This document shows, piece by piece, positions 22,966 through 30,216 of a stretch of 34,250 nucleotides of DNA (the first letter of the stretch is position 1; each line of letters begins with the position of its first letter). The DNA lies in assembly GCA_025055175.1 (NCBI GenBank), contig JANWYT010000009.1, forward strand, positions 1-34,250, given 5' to 3'. The notes below the pieces were generated by a model. It saw only the letters and a program-made list of their open reading frames with translations, made no database searches and was not told the origin of the DNA. A program made the position numbers and the translations under genes. The stretch is from Anaerolineae bacterium. Lineage in GTDB: Bacteria > Chloroflexota > Anaerolineae > Aggregatilineales > Phototrophicaceae.

Positions 22966-23946
22966 ATGGCCAAAGTCCTCATCACCGGCGGTGCAGGCTT
23001 CATCGGCAGCCACCTCTCCGAGCTTCTGCTGAGTCAAGGTCATCACGTCGCCATCATCGACAACCTTTCGACAGGGCGCTTCGCCAACATCGAAGGGCTG
23101 GTCAAGCATCCACGCTTCCACTTCGCCATCGAAGACATTCGCCAGTTCAACATCTTAGATCGTATGATGAGCGAATGCGACGTGGTGATCCACCTAGCGG
23201 CGGTGGTCGGCGTCGAGAAGATCATCCGTGAACCCATCAACACGATTGAGATCAACATCGGCGGCACAGAGATGGTCTTACAGGCGGCGCGCCGCTACCG
23301 CAAGCGCACCCTGATCGCCAGCACTAGCGAAGTCTATGGCAAGGGCGTGTCTTTCCCTTTCCGAGAAGACGACGACAGCCTGCTAGGGCCGACCAGCAAG
23401 AGCCGCTGGAGCTACGCCGCCAGCAAGGCGATTGACGAATTCCTGGCCCTGGCTTACCACCAAGAGGCGCAACTGCCCGTGACCATCTTCCGCCTGTTCA
23501 ACACCGTTGGGCCGCGCCAGCAAGGCCAGTACGGCATGGTCTTGCCGCGCTTCGTCCAATGGGCTATCCGCCATGAGCCGATCCAGGTCTACGGCGATGG
23601 CCAGCAATCGCGCTGCTTCTGCAACGTGAGCGACGTGGTGCAAGCCATCGTCGGGCTGATGGACTGCCCAGACAGCATAGGCCAAGTGGTCAACGTGGGC
23701 AGCGACGAAGAGATCACCATGCTAGACCTGGCAGAACGAGTGCGGGAGCGCGCTGACAGCGCCAGCGAGATTCGCCTCGTCCCCTACGAAGAGGCCTACG
23801 CCGTGCCAGGCTTTGAGGACTTCCGCCGTCGCGTGCCGTCCATCGAACGCATTCGTGGCCTGACGGGCTGGCAGCCCAGCACGCCGCTCAACACCACTAT
23901 CGACCAGATCATCGCTTACTATCGGGAGGTGCAGAAACATGGCTGA
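22966..23946 (+). CDS. NAD-dependent sugar-nucleotide epimerase/dehydratase
   Basis: 326 residues, an extended short-chain dehydrogenase. GGAGFIG (8-14) binds NAD, and the catalytic set is the Ser/Thr of IASTSEVYG (119-121) with Tyr150 and Lys154 (YAASK). The layout resembles UDP-glucose 4-epimerases and UDP-glucuronate decarboxylases, and motifs such as RLFNTVGPRQ and GDGQQSRCF agree. The exact sugar is not decidable. It should make an activated sugar for envelope glycans, perhaps for enzymes like the glycosyltransferase at the left edge. It overlaps the next gene by 8 bases. Confidence 0.9.
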   Translation: MAKVLITGGAGFIGSHLSELLLSQGHHVAIIDNLSTGRFANIEGLVKHPRFHFAIEDIRQFNILDRMMSECDVVIHLAAVVGVEKIIREPINTIEINIGGTEMVLQAARRYRKRTLIASTSEVYGKGVSFPFREDDDSLLGPTSKSRWSYAASKAIDEFLALAYHQEAQLPVTIFRLFNTVGPRQQGQYGMVLPRFVQWAIRHEPIQVYGDGQQSRCFCNVSDVVQAIVGLMDCPDSIGQVVNVGSDEEITMLDLAERVRERADSASEIRLVPYEEAYAVPGFEDFRRRVPSIERIRGLTGWQPSTPLNTTIDQIIAYYREVQKHG

Positions 23947-24382
23947 AGTGACGCGCAAAGAAGTTATCCTGGCTTTGGTGGCGGCCACCGCGCCGCGCTT
24001 GGCCGGGGTTGACCTGTCGGCGATCAACCTCTCGCGCTTGGACTTCACCGGCGCCAACTTACGCGGAGCGAATCTCAGCGGCTCGAACTTGCAGGAAGCC
24101 ATCCTGCGCGCCGCCAACTTGACCGGCGTCAACCTCTCAGCGTCTCAACTGCCCTACGTCGACATGAACGCTGCCAACCTGACAATGGCCAACTTGCAGG
24201 GAGCGAACCTCCAGGGCGCGCGCTTGACCACCGCCAACCTCAGCAACGCCGACCTGAGCGGCGCTAACCTGCGCGGCGCCACCCTGACCGGCGCCAACGT
24301 GACCGGCGTCCGCTTCAACGAGAACACCATCTGGCCCGACGGCAAGCGCGGCAGCCAGGGCAGTCCCAGCCAATACACCTAG
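23939..24382 (+). CDS. Pentapeptide-repeat protein
   Basis: 147 residues. About 18-20 tandem A(N/D)LxG-type pentapeptides fill residues 24-125 and should fold as a right-handed quadrilateral beta helix. The N-terminus is a short helix, and the C-terminus carries the FNENTIWPDG cap often seen after such repeats. ATG 23939 lies inside the end of the epimerase gene, with GGGAGGTG upstream, so the two are translationally coupled. Family roles range from gyrase protection to unknown. Nothing here points to one. Confidence 0.92.
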   Translation: MAEVTRKEVILALVAATAPRLAGVDLSAINLSRLDFTGANLRGANLSGSNLQEAILRAANLTGVNLSASQLPYVDMNAANLTMANLQGANLQGARLTTANLSNADLSGANLRGATLTGANVTGVRFNENTIWPDGKRGSQGSPSQYT

Positions 24383-24422
24383 AAATAACAAATCGTAACG
24401 CCATATCGGGCCAACCTTCAGT

Positions 24423-24428
24423 TACAAT
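24423..24428 (+). promoter_or_regulatory. -10 box TACAAT before the acyl-ACP-reductase-like gene
   Basis: TACAAT in the context TTACAATG; the -35 is poor. It overlaps the ATG at 24427, favouring ATG 24460, which has AGGAGGG nine bases upstream. Confidence 0.45.
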
Positions 24429-24459
24429 GGAAGCAAAATTGCCAGGAGGGCGGCCCACC

Positions 24460-25575
24460 ATGACCCACAGCGAAGATACTTTTGCTTTCATCATTCATCC
24501 CATCACCATCAAAAAAGACGTAGCCCGCAAGTTCCCCTTGCTAGGCAAAATCCTGCCAGAACCCATCATCAACTTCGCCTCGCAATTCTTCCCACCGCTG
24601 TACATCTCAGAGATCACCGGGATCACGTCGCAAAGCACAGGACGGGCCATCCGCGGCTGGTTTGTGGCCTGCCCCTTCACCCCGCCCACCATGATGCGCC
24701 TGCCGGTGGAGCGCGTCTACGACAAAATCGTCGCTTGCGGCCACATGGCCGAACAGCTCGGCGCGCGCATGTTGGGCCTGGGGGCATTCACCTCCGTCGT
24801 AGGCGACGCGGGTAAGACCATCGCCGAGCGGCTAGACATCCCCGTCACCACCGGCGACAGCTACACAGTGGCAATTGCCGTCGAAGCCATCTATGAAGCG
24901 GCAGCACAGATGGGCATTGATGCGCGCCAGGCCACCGTCGCCGTCGTCGGCGCTAGCGGGGCGATTGGACGCGCCTGCGCTCTGCACTTGGCCAGCGACG
25001 CCGCTCAACTCATCCTGGTAGGTAGACGACAGGAAGCAGTGGACAAAGTCCGCGAGGAATGCAGCGCTCCAGGCCGCAAAGTCATCGCCACGACGGACAT
25101 CAACGCCATCTACCAAGCTGACTTAGTGCTGACCGTCACCAGCGCTATCGACGCCATCATTGAGCCACGTCATCTCAAGCCTGGCGCTGTCGTCCTGGAT
25201 GTAGCCCGGCCGCGCGACGTCAGCGTGCGCGTGGCCCAAGAACGCGACGATGTGCTGGTCATCGAAGGTGGCATGGTGGAAGTGCCGGGGCCAGAAGCCG
25301 ACTTTCACTTCAACTTCGGCTTTCCGCCGCGCAAGGCCTTCGCCTGCATGGCCGAGACGATGGCCCTGGCAATGGAAGGAATCTACGAGGACTACACCAT
25401 CGGGCGCGAGCTAGAATTGGCTCGCATCGAGCAGATCAGCGCCATTGCCCGCAAGCACGGCTTCCGTCTGGCTGGCCTGCGCAGCTTTGAGAAGGCCGTG
25501 ACCGAAGAGACCATCGTCGCGGTGCGCGAGCGGGCCGACCTGCGGCGCAAGACCTGGCGACCCGCCCTCACCTGA
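24460..25575 (+). CDS. Acyl-ACP-reductase-like dehydrogenase (AAR family, COG5322)
   Basis: 371 residues. It matches the layout of cyanobacterial fatty acyl-ACP reductase throughout: GAFTSVVGD, TTGDSYTVAIAVEAI, GIDARQATVAVVGASGAIG (NADPH fold, about 152-170), RKAFACMAETMALAMEG and IARKHGF. The cysteine in FACMAE (Cys296) sits where the cyanobacterial enzyme has its thioester-forming Cys294. The family reduces acyl-ACP or acyl-CoA to fatty aldehyde. In cyanobacteria a deformylating oxygenase then makes alkane, but none is seen here. A 25-30 residue N-terminal difference (LPEPIINFASQFFPPLY) may contact the membrane or the substrate. Cognate substrate and product fate are inference. Confidence 0.78.
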   Translation: MTHSEDTFAFIIHPITIKKDVARKFPLLGKILPEPIINFASQFFPPLYISEITGITSQSTGRAIRGWFVACPFTPPTMMRLPVERVYDKIVACGHMAEQLGARMLGLGAFTSVVGDAGKTIAERLDIPVTTGDSYTVAIAVEAIYEAAAQMGIDARQATVAVVGASGAIGRACALHLASDAAQLILVGRRQEAVDKVREECSAPGRKVIATTDINAIYQADLVLTVTSAIDAIIEPRHLKPGAVVLDVARPRDVSVRVAQERDDVLVIEGGMVEVPGPEADFHFNFGFPPRKAFACMAETMALAMEGIYEDYTIGRELELARIEQISAIARKHGFRLAGLRSFEKAVTEETIVAVRERADLRRKTWRPALT

Positions 25576-25579
25576 GCGC

Positions 25580-26707
25580 TCAGCCGCCGCGCTGGGCCAG
25601 GGCGACTTCTTTGGCTTGGCGCGCGGGCAGGAAATTGGGGTTGAACTGGATGGCCGCGTCGAAATTGCTGATGGCGCGGTCAATTTCGCCTTTGCCCAGG
25701 CGAGCTAGGCCGCCGTAGTAGTAGGTCTCCTCCACATATTGGCCGCCACCATCGTTCAGATTGGCTTGGACGAGAGCCAGCAGAACGTCGTACTGCCCAG
25801 TGTGATAGTAGGCTTCCAGATGATCGAAGCGATACCAGGCTAGACGCCAGGGCAGGCCGAGGGCGCGCGCTTGGTCGAAGGCTATCGCTGCTTCGGCATA
25901 TTGGCCCAGGGCCACCATGTTGCTGCCGATGTTGAACCAGGCGAAGGCATCCTGCTGATTGGCTTTAGCCTGCTGCACGGCCCGCTGCAAGGCGTCGTAG
26001 TGGTTCTGCCACAGGTTGGCATCTGATCCTAGCAGAGCCAGCAGTTCAGCTTCTCGGTTGGCGGTGTAGAGGACGAGATAGAGGTAGTTGAAATGCTTCC
26101 AGTAGGTCTCGATGTAGTCGTAGGTATAGGGCGTGTTCTGGCCAATGTAGCTGTCACTGGTGTAGAAGGTCTGACGCACATCGTCGTAGCCGATCATGAG
26201 CAGGTAGTGGCCCATCCAGCCCAGTCGCTGTGGCTCAGGATCGTAGCCCTTTTCGATGATGACGGGGAAGTCATTGGCAATGAGGCGCTTGAGCAGTTCC
26301 AACGTGCCGTTGACGCGCACCAGAGCATAGACGGGCAACTCTGGCACTTGAGTGTTGACGAACTCGGCCATCTGCGAGGGGCTGACGTTCTTATCTTCGC
26401 CGTTAGGCTTGAGCCAAGCCGCTGCGCGTTGCTGATTGTCGCGGTAGCCGAAGAAAGTGAGAGCATTAGTCAGGGTAGCCGGCCCGCAATTGTTCCAGCC
26501 CTGATGTTCGAAGCGGATGCCGTTCAGGCGGTAGCTGCCGGGCAGGGCAGACTCTGGCGCTGCCGACGCGCCGCTGAAGAGCGGGATCATGGGGATGGGC
26601 GTGGGGGCGTCCTGCGCACCCACCAGGCCCAGGCCGAAGAAGCCCAACAGCCAAGACAAGATAGCAGACAAGACCAGCAAGGCACATGAGGGACGTGGAA
26701 TGGGCAT
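25580..26707 (-). CDS. Secreted C39-like cysteine peptidase with C-terminal TPRs
   Basis: 375 residues from ATG 26707 (GAGG eight bases upstream). A signal peptide (about 1-31) is followed by a Peptidase_C39_2-like domain: Cys74 in NNCGPATL, His167 in MGHYLLMIGYD and Asp185 in TSDSY make a papain-like triad. Two TPR-like helical pairs lie at about 254-286 and 327-360. Stand-alone C39_2 proteins are common in Chloroflexota, and their substrates are unknown. The gene lies four bases from the convergent AAR-like gene. A consensus -35 and a Fur-like palindrome control it. Confidence 0.85.
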   Translation of the reverse strand: MPIPRPSCALLVLSAILSWLLGFFGLGLVGAQDAPTPIPMIPLFSGASAAPESALPGSYRLNGIRFEHQGWNNCGPATLTNALTFFGYRDNQQRAAAWLKPNGEDKNVSPSQMAEFVNTQVPELPVYALVRVNGTLELLKRLIANDFPVIIEKGYDPEPQRLGWMGHYLLMIGYDDVRQTFYTSDSYIGQNTPYTYDYIETYWKHFNYLYLVLYTANREAELLALLGSDANLWQNHYDALQRAVQQAKANQQDAFAWFNIGSNMVALGQYAEAAIAFDQARALGLPWRLAWYRFDHLEAYYHTGQYDVLLALVQANLNDGGGQYVEETYYYGGLARLGKGEIDRAISNFDAAIQFNPNFLPARQAKEVALAQRGG

Positions 26708-26730
26708 AGGATGATCCTCGGCGCTAACAA

Positions 26731-26751
26731 CGATGATTATCATCATGATAC
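26731..26751. promoter_or_regulatory. Fur-family-like operator with overlapping palindromes
   Basis: CGATGATTATCATCA (26731-26745) agrees with the 7-1-7 Fur box TGATAATnATTATCA at 11 of 14 positions. It contains the perfect inverted repeat GATGAT-T-ATCATC. A second perfect repeat, TATCAT-C-ATGATA (26739-26751), overlaps it. Both cover the -10 region of the C39 peptidase promoter, so binding would repress. The metal sensed cannot be told. Confidence 0.5.
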
Positions 26752-26770
26752 GTGCGCTCGGCTCTGTCAA
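26742..26770 (-). promoter_or_regulatory. Promoter of the C39 peptidase gene
   Basis: Minus-strand TTGACA (26770-26765), an exact consensus, with CATGAT 17 bases on (26747-26742). The TTG of this -35 is also an apparent upstream start codon, which is therefore rejected. Confidence 0.5.
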
Positions 26771-26823
26771 CTCTGCGCCTGACGTGCGCCTGACCGTCTA
26801 TTGTTCGGCATGCGGCGCAACCC

Positions 26824-26852
26824 TTGTTTTCAAGGCTCTTTTTGCCTATTGT
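26824..26852 (+). promoter_or_regulatory. Promoter of the FkbM methyltransferase gene
   Basis: TTGTTT (26824-26829), 17 bases, TATTGT (26847-26852). The leader to GTG 26899 is about 40 bases. The same TATTGT hexamer serves the RfaE2-like gene. Confidence 0.45.
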
Positions 26853-26898
26853 TGCGCCTATTATCGACGGTCTTCCCCCGCGCTGCCAGGTGGCCATC

Positions 26899-27807
26899 GT
26901 GCTAAAATCCACGCTCAAGCTCTACCGCAAGACCCTCAAGCGTATTCCATCAGCTCATCGCGCCGTGCATTGGCTGCTGTCGCATACGCTGATCCCGACG
27001 CTGGAGAAGGTGCGTGGCTTCCAGACTATGCCCGATGACCCCTTCTGGTTTCGCCTAGAGCTGCTGACGCAGACCCATGAAGCCGAGACGCACCAAGTGG
27101 CGCGTCGCTTGCTGCGGCCCGGCATGGTGGCGCTAGACGTAGGAGCGCACGTCGGCTACTACGCTCGCTTGTTCAGTCAGGCCGTCGGCCCACAAGGGCG
27201 CGTGCTGGCCTTCGAGCCGCACCCGCGCAACTTCCACGTCCTCCAGCGCAACTTGCGCAGCTGCTCGAATGTAGAGGCGCTGGCTTTGGCGGTGGGCGAA
27301 ACGCAGGGCAGCGCTCAGCTCCACGACTACCTGATGATGTCTGCCAGCGGCTCGCTCAACTACGACGAGCGCCTGCGCGAGACGCAGCAGGCGGCCATCC
27401 GAGTGGGCGATCTGGCGCCGCGCATGAAAGACTTTGAGCCTCAGGTCTACACCGTCCCCGTCGTGCCGCTGGACGACGTGCTAGACGAGCGCAGCATACA
27501 ACGCGTCGATCTCATCAAAATGGACATCGAAGGCGCTGAGCTGGGAGCGCTACGCGGCCTACAACGCACCTTGCAGCGCTCCCCCGACTTAGCTCTCATC
27601 ATGGAATACAACCCACTAGGCCTGCGCGCCTTCGGCACAGAGCCGCTGGTTGCGCTGGACGAGATCGTCGCCCTGGGCCTGAGCCGCTGGCAAGTCATCG
27701 AGACAGGCGGCGCGCTGCGCGACTTGAGCCAAGCCGCCGACTTAGCGCGCCTGACCGACGATCTGATCGCCCACATGGGCGTGGTTAATTTGCTGCTGAG
27801 GCCCTAG
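26899..27807 (+). CDS. FkbM-family methyltransferase
   Basis: 302 residues from GTG 26899, which has AGGTGG five bases upstream. Motif I is ALDVGAHVGYYARLF (about 78-92), followed by FEPHPRNF (105-112) and LIKMDIEGAELGALRG, the signature of the FkbM family of SAM-dependent O-methyltransferases, often acting on sugars or lipids. A basic N-terminal helix (about 1-40) may lie on the membrane. A start at TTG 26824 is rejected because it forms the -35. The TAG stop interleaves with the stop of the convergent gene in one CTAG (27804-27807). Confidence 0.88.
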   Translation: MLKSTLKLYRKTLKRIPSAHRAVHWLLSHTLIPTLEKVRGFQTMPDDPFWFRLELLTQTHEAETHQVARRLLRPGMVALDVGAHVGYYARLFSQAVGPQGRVLAFEPHPRNFHVLQRNLRSCSNVEALALAVGETQGSAQLHDYLMMSASGSLNYDERLRETQQAAIRVGDLAPRMKDFEPQVYTVPVVPLDDVLDERSIQRVDLIKMDIEGAELGALRGLQRTLQRSPDLALIMEYNPLGLRAFGTEPLVALDEIVALGLSRWQVIETGGALRDLSQAADLARLTDDLIAHMGVVNLLLRP

Positions 27808-28412
27808 CCGCGTCGCTGATGGGCGCGCGCTTCATCTTCGATCAACTCCAGCAGAGCTGAGACGGTGGTGTCAGGCAGCACAGAGTCGGGCAGAGGATAG
27901 ACCGCCTGCTCTAGGATGATGCAGCGCGACCAATCCAGGCGCAGTCGACCTACGCTGAACGGCTCAGGCGCTTGCAGGCGCAGGACGCCATCGACACAAG
28001 CCGTCTGAGACGCAGGCTCGCATACAATGCACAGGCCCAAAGCTGGCGTGGCTTCATGAGCGACGATCAGACCTTCATCGCGCACCCCACCCACTGCATA
28101 GCGCCAAGCCTGCCCAGGCGCGACTAGGCCCAAACTAACCTGTCCCACTAGCTTGGCGCGGCTCTCGGCGCTGAGGGCAGCGGCGTTGGCGGCGTGGTAG
28201 CCCAGGGCATCCAGAGCCAAGAAGGCGCTGCGTCCCTGAGTGGCGGCACAATGCCATGCTCGGTCGCTGCACGCCCCGCCCAAATCCAGCAGCAGTGGCG
28301 CAGGCTGATCCTGAGCTAGGGCGCGCAGATGAACCGCCAGGCGCGGCAGGCGGACGAAGTCCCCGCCCAAGCCATGCGTATAGAGCAAGGTTAGGAGGAG
28401 CGGGGCGCTCAT
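27804..28412 (-). CDS. Degenerate metallophosphoesterase-like protein
   Basis: 202 residues. The first half mirrors the N-terminus of UshA-type phosphoesterases: TLLYTHGLGG in place of the usual TLLHTNDLHG, LPRLA, LLLDLGG in place of LLLDAGD, and DALGYHAANAAAL in place of the NHE loop. Every metal ligand I would expect is replaced, and the protein is short for the family, so it looks inactive. The second half has no recognisable domain. ATG 28412 is three bases from the stop of the enoyl-CoA hydratase gene, so they are co-transcribed. It may be a regulator or scaffold, or may not belong to the family at all. Confidence 0.7.
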   Translation of the reverse strand: MSAPLLLTLLYTHGLGGDFVRLPRLAVHLRALAQDQPAPLLLDLGGACSDRAWHCAATQGRSAFLALDALGYHAANAAALSAESRAKLVGQVSLGLVAPGQAWRYAVGGVRDEGLIVAHEATPALGLCIVCEPASQTACVDGVLRLQAPEPFSVGRLRLDWSRCIILEQAVYPLPDSVLPDTTVSALLELIEDEARAHQRRG

Positions 28413-28415
28413 GAC

Positions 28416-29192
28416 TCACTTGTGCTTCCAGGTGGGTTTGCGCTTCTCGGCGAAAGCCGTCATGCCCTCCTGCTTGTCTTCGGTGGCGAAGGCCATATAG
28501 AACAGGTGCTGTTCGGCCTGTAAGCCTTCTTGCAGCGTCGTCTCGAAGGCGCGCTGGATGGCGTCTTTGGTCAGGCGCACGGCCACCCGCGACAACGAGG
28601 CGATCTTCTGGCCGATCTTGATGGCCTCATCCATGTACGATTCGACAGCGACGACTTTGTTCACCAGACCATACTGGGCCGCTTCCTGGGCTGTCAAGCG
28701 CCGATCCGTCAACATAATCTCCATCGCCAGGGCCTTGCCGACTGCGCGCGTGAGGCGCTGAGTGCCGCCGCCGCCGGGCAGAATGCCCAGATTAATCTCT
28801 GGTTGGCCGAAGACCGCCGTCTCGCTGGCGACGATCATGTCGCAGGCCATCGCTAGCTCGCAGCCTCCGCCCAGAGCGAAGCCGCTCACTGCCGCAATTA
28901 GGGGCTTCTTGTAGCGGCTAAAGTCGAAGTTGGCGGTCACAGTGGGACGCATGAACATGTCGATGTAGGGTGTGTCCAGCATTTCCTTGATGTCAGCGCC
29001 AGCTGCGAAGGCTCGTTCACTGCCCGTGACAATCATGCAGGCGATACCGTCGTCGGCTTCAAAGGCGCTCAGGGCGTCGTGCAGTTCCTTCATCAGGGCG
29101 TTGTTGAGGGCGTTGAGCGCCTGCGGGCGATTCAGGCGCACCAACCCTACACCAGGAGCAGGGACTTCTGTCAAGATATATTCATAGCTCAT
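28416..29192 (-). CDS. Enoyl-CoA hydratase (crotonase family)
   Basis: 258 residues from ATG 29192 (GGAG eight bases upstream). Both catalytic glutamates are present: Glu112 in GGGCELAMACD and Glu132 in GQPEINLGILPG. AAGADIKEM (about 63-71) gives the CoA-binding and oxyanion loop. Full length and regular. It hydrates trans-2-enoyl-CoA in fatty-acid beta oxidation or a related pathway. No other beta-oxidation gene is in the window. Its partner in transcription is the degenerate phosphoesterase-like gene. Confidence 0.95.
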   Translation of the reverse strand: MSYEYILTEVPAPGVGLVRLNRPQALNALNNALMKELHDALSAFEADDGIACMIVTGSERAFAAGADIKEMLDTPYIDMFMRPTVTANFDFSRYKKPLIAAVSGFALGGGCELAMACDMIVASETAVFGQPEINLGILPGGGGTQRLTRAVGKALAMEIMLTDRRLTAQEAAQYGLVNKVVAVESYMDEAIKIGQKIASLSRVAVRLTKDAIQRAFETTLQEGLQAEQHLFYMAFATEDKQEGMTAFAEKRKPTWKHK

Positions 29193-29233
29193 TGAAAATG
29201 CTCCGCAGGGATAAGAAGGCGGCGTTCGCGGCA

Positions 29234-29242
29234 AGCATACCA
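29234..29242 (-). promoter_or_regulatory. Extended -10 promoter TGGTATGCT of the enoyl-CoA hydratase gene
   Basis: TG-n-TATGCT on the minus strand; a leader of about 35 bases reaches ATG 29192. A second TACAAT lies upstream (29294-29289) and could be an alternative. Confidence 0.4.
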
Positions 29243-29264
29243 CAGTCCTGTCCGCATTCACACC

Positions 29265-29293
29265 TTGCCAAAGCGGCGTGGGATGATTATTGT
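29265..29293 (+). promoter_or_regulatory. Promoter of the RfaE2-like gene, near-leaderless
   Basis: TTGCCA (29265-29270), 17 bases, TATTGT (29288-29293). Transcription from about 29300 would leave only two or three bases before ATG 29303, and no ribosome site precedes that ATG. Confidence 0.45.
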
Positions 29294-29302
29294 AAGTTCC
29301 TT

Positions 29303-29776
29303 ATGAGATGGGATACGCCGCTTGAACAGGCCCTCGTGGCCCGCCAAACCCTGCGCCGCCAGGGCCTGCCGCTGGTCTTCTCCAACGGCCACTTCGATTT
29401 GCTGCACGTCGGCCACCTAGACTACCTAGAACAGGCTCGCGCCCTGGGAGCGGCCCTCTACGTCGGACTCAACGGCGACTCGTCGACAATGCGCCTCAAA
29501 GGCCCAGGCCGTCCCCTTGTGACGGCCCAAGAGCGCGCTCGTCTGCTCTCAGCCCTGCGCGTCGTCGATTGCGTCCTCATCTTCGAAGATGACACTGCCG
29601 CTGGCCTCATCCAAGCTCTGCAGCCAGAAATCTACGTCAAGGGGGGCGACTACGCTCACAAGCTCCTGCCAGAGCGTCCTCTAGTCGAGTCTTATGGTGG
29701 ACGAGTCGTCCTCATTGACCTTGTGCCAGAGCACAGCACGAGCGCCCTGATTGCTCGCATTAAAGCCCTGCCTTGA
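29303..29776 (+). CDS. RfaE2/HldE-C-type nucleotidyltransferase
   Basis: 157 residues from ATG 29303, the normal size for a stand-alone domain. FSNGHFDLLHVGHLDYL carries the HxGH nucleotidyl-transfer motif (His35, His38). KGPGRPLV, YVKGGDY and STSALIARI match conserved parts of heptose-1-phosphate adenylyltransferases. The usual cysteine in FTNGCFD is His30 here. It transfers a nucleotide to a sugar phosphate; whether the sugar is heptose is uncertain, as no heptose genes are near. The frame runs on upstream to 29192, but those residues lie in the promoter. Confidence 0.85.
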   Translation: MRWDTPLEQALVARQTLRRQGLPLVFSNGHFDLLHVGHLDYLEQARALGAALYVGLNGDSSTMRLKGPGRPLVTAQERARLLSALRVVDCVLIFEDDTAAGLIQALQPEIYVKGGDYAHKLLPERPLVESYGGRVVLIDLVPEHSTSALIARIKALP

Positions 29777-29799
29777 CCTAAAAGAAGGGAAGCTTCATC

Positions 29800-30216
29800 A
29801 TGACCTACGTCATCGAACAACATCCCACTTTGCCCTTGCTCGTCACCACTTTCAGCGGCTACGTAGATGCCGACGAATTCGTACGCTGGAACACCGAGCT
29901 GCTGGCGCGCGCTTCAGCCCTGGGGCTGTCCCACAGCTACGTGCTGATGGACATTCGCCAGGCAGACACCGACTTCGCCGCCATCGTCCAGGGGCTGACG
30001 CGCATGAGTCAGGCTGTTCAGCAGACGCCAAACGCTATTGAGACCTTCTTCGCCTTTCTGGGATCGCACCCGATGGCTCGTCTGAGCGTGGACATGATGC
30101 GCCAGCCTCAGTACGGCGGCTTTGACGTGCCTATTTTCCTGACCTACGAAGACGCCGTCGCCGCCTTTGAAGCTGATATGAAGCTGCGCCAGCAGCGCAC
30201 TCAGGACGCCAAATGA
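29800..30216 (+). CDS. Small hypothetical protein, SpoIIAA/STAS-like in shape
   Basis: 138 residues after a good ribosome site (AAGAAGGGAAG). The pattern of a short beta strand, helix with conserved Trp, then SYVLMDIRQADTDFAAI resembles small SpoIIAA-like or STAS-like proteins often found in Chloroflexota and Actinobacteria. The similarity is by shape only. It has no membrane segment. The ATGA at 30213-30216 couples it to murJ, so a link to envelope assembly is conceivable but unproved. Confidence 0.72.
   Translation: MTYVIEQHPTLPLLVTTFSGYVDADEFVRWNTELLARASALGLSHSYVLMDIRQADTDFAAIVQGLTRMSQAVQQTPNAIETFFAFLGSHPMARLSVDMMRQPQYGGFDVPIFLTYEDAVAAFEADMKLRQQRTQDAK

Noticed and set aside
26093..26689. 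A 198-codon plus-strand frame opposite the C39 peptidase gene
   Set aside because: The peptidase triad, signal peptide and promoter are all on the minus strand.
26900..26908. TGCTAAAAT as an extended -10 promoter
   Set aside because: It falls just inside the FkbM coding start, and the next ATG would remove the basic N-terminal helix; a better promoter lies at 26824-26852.
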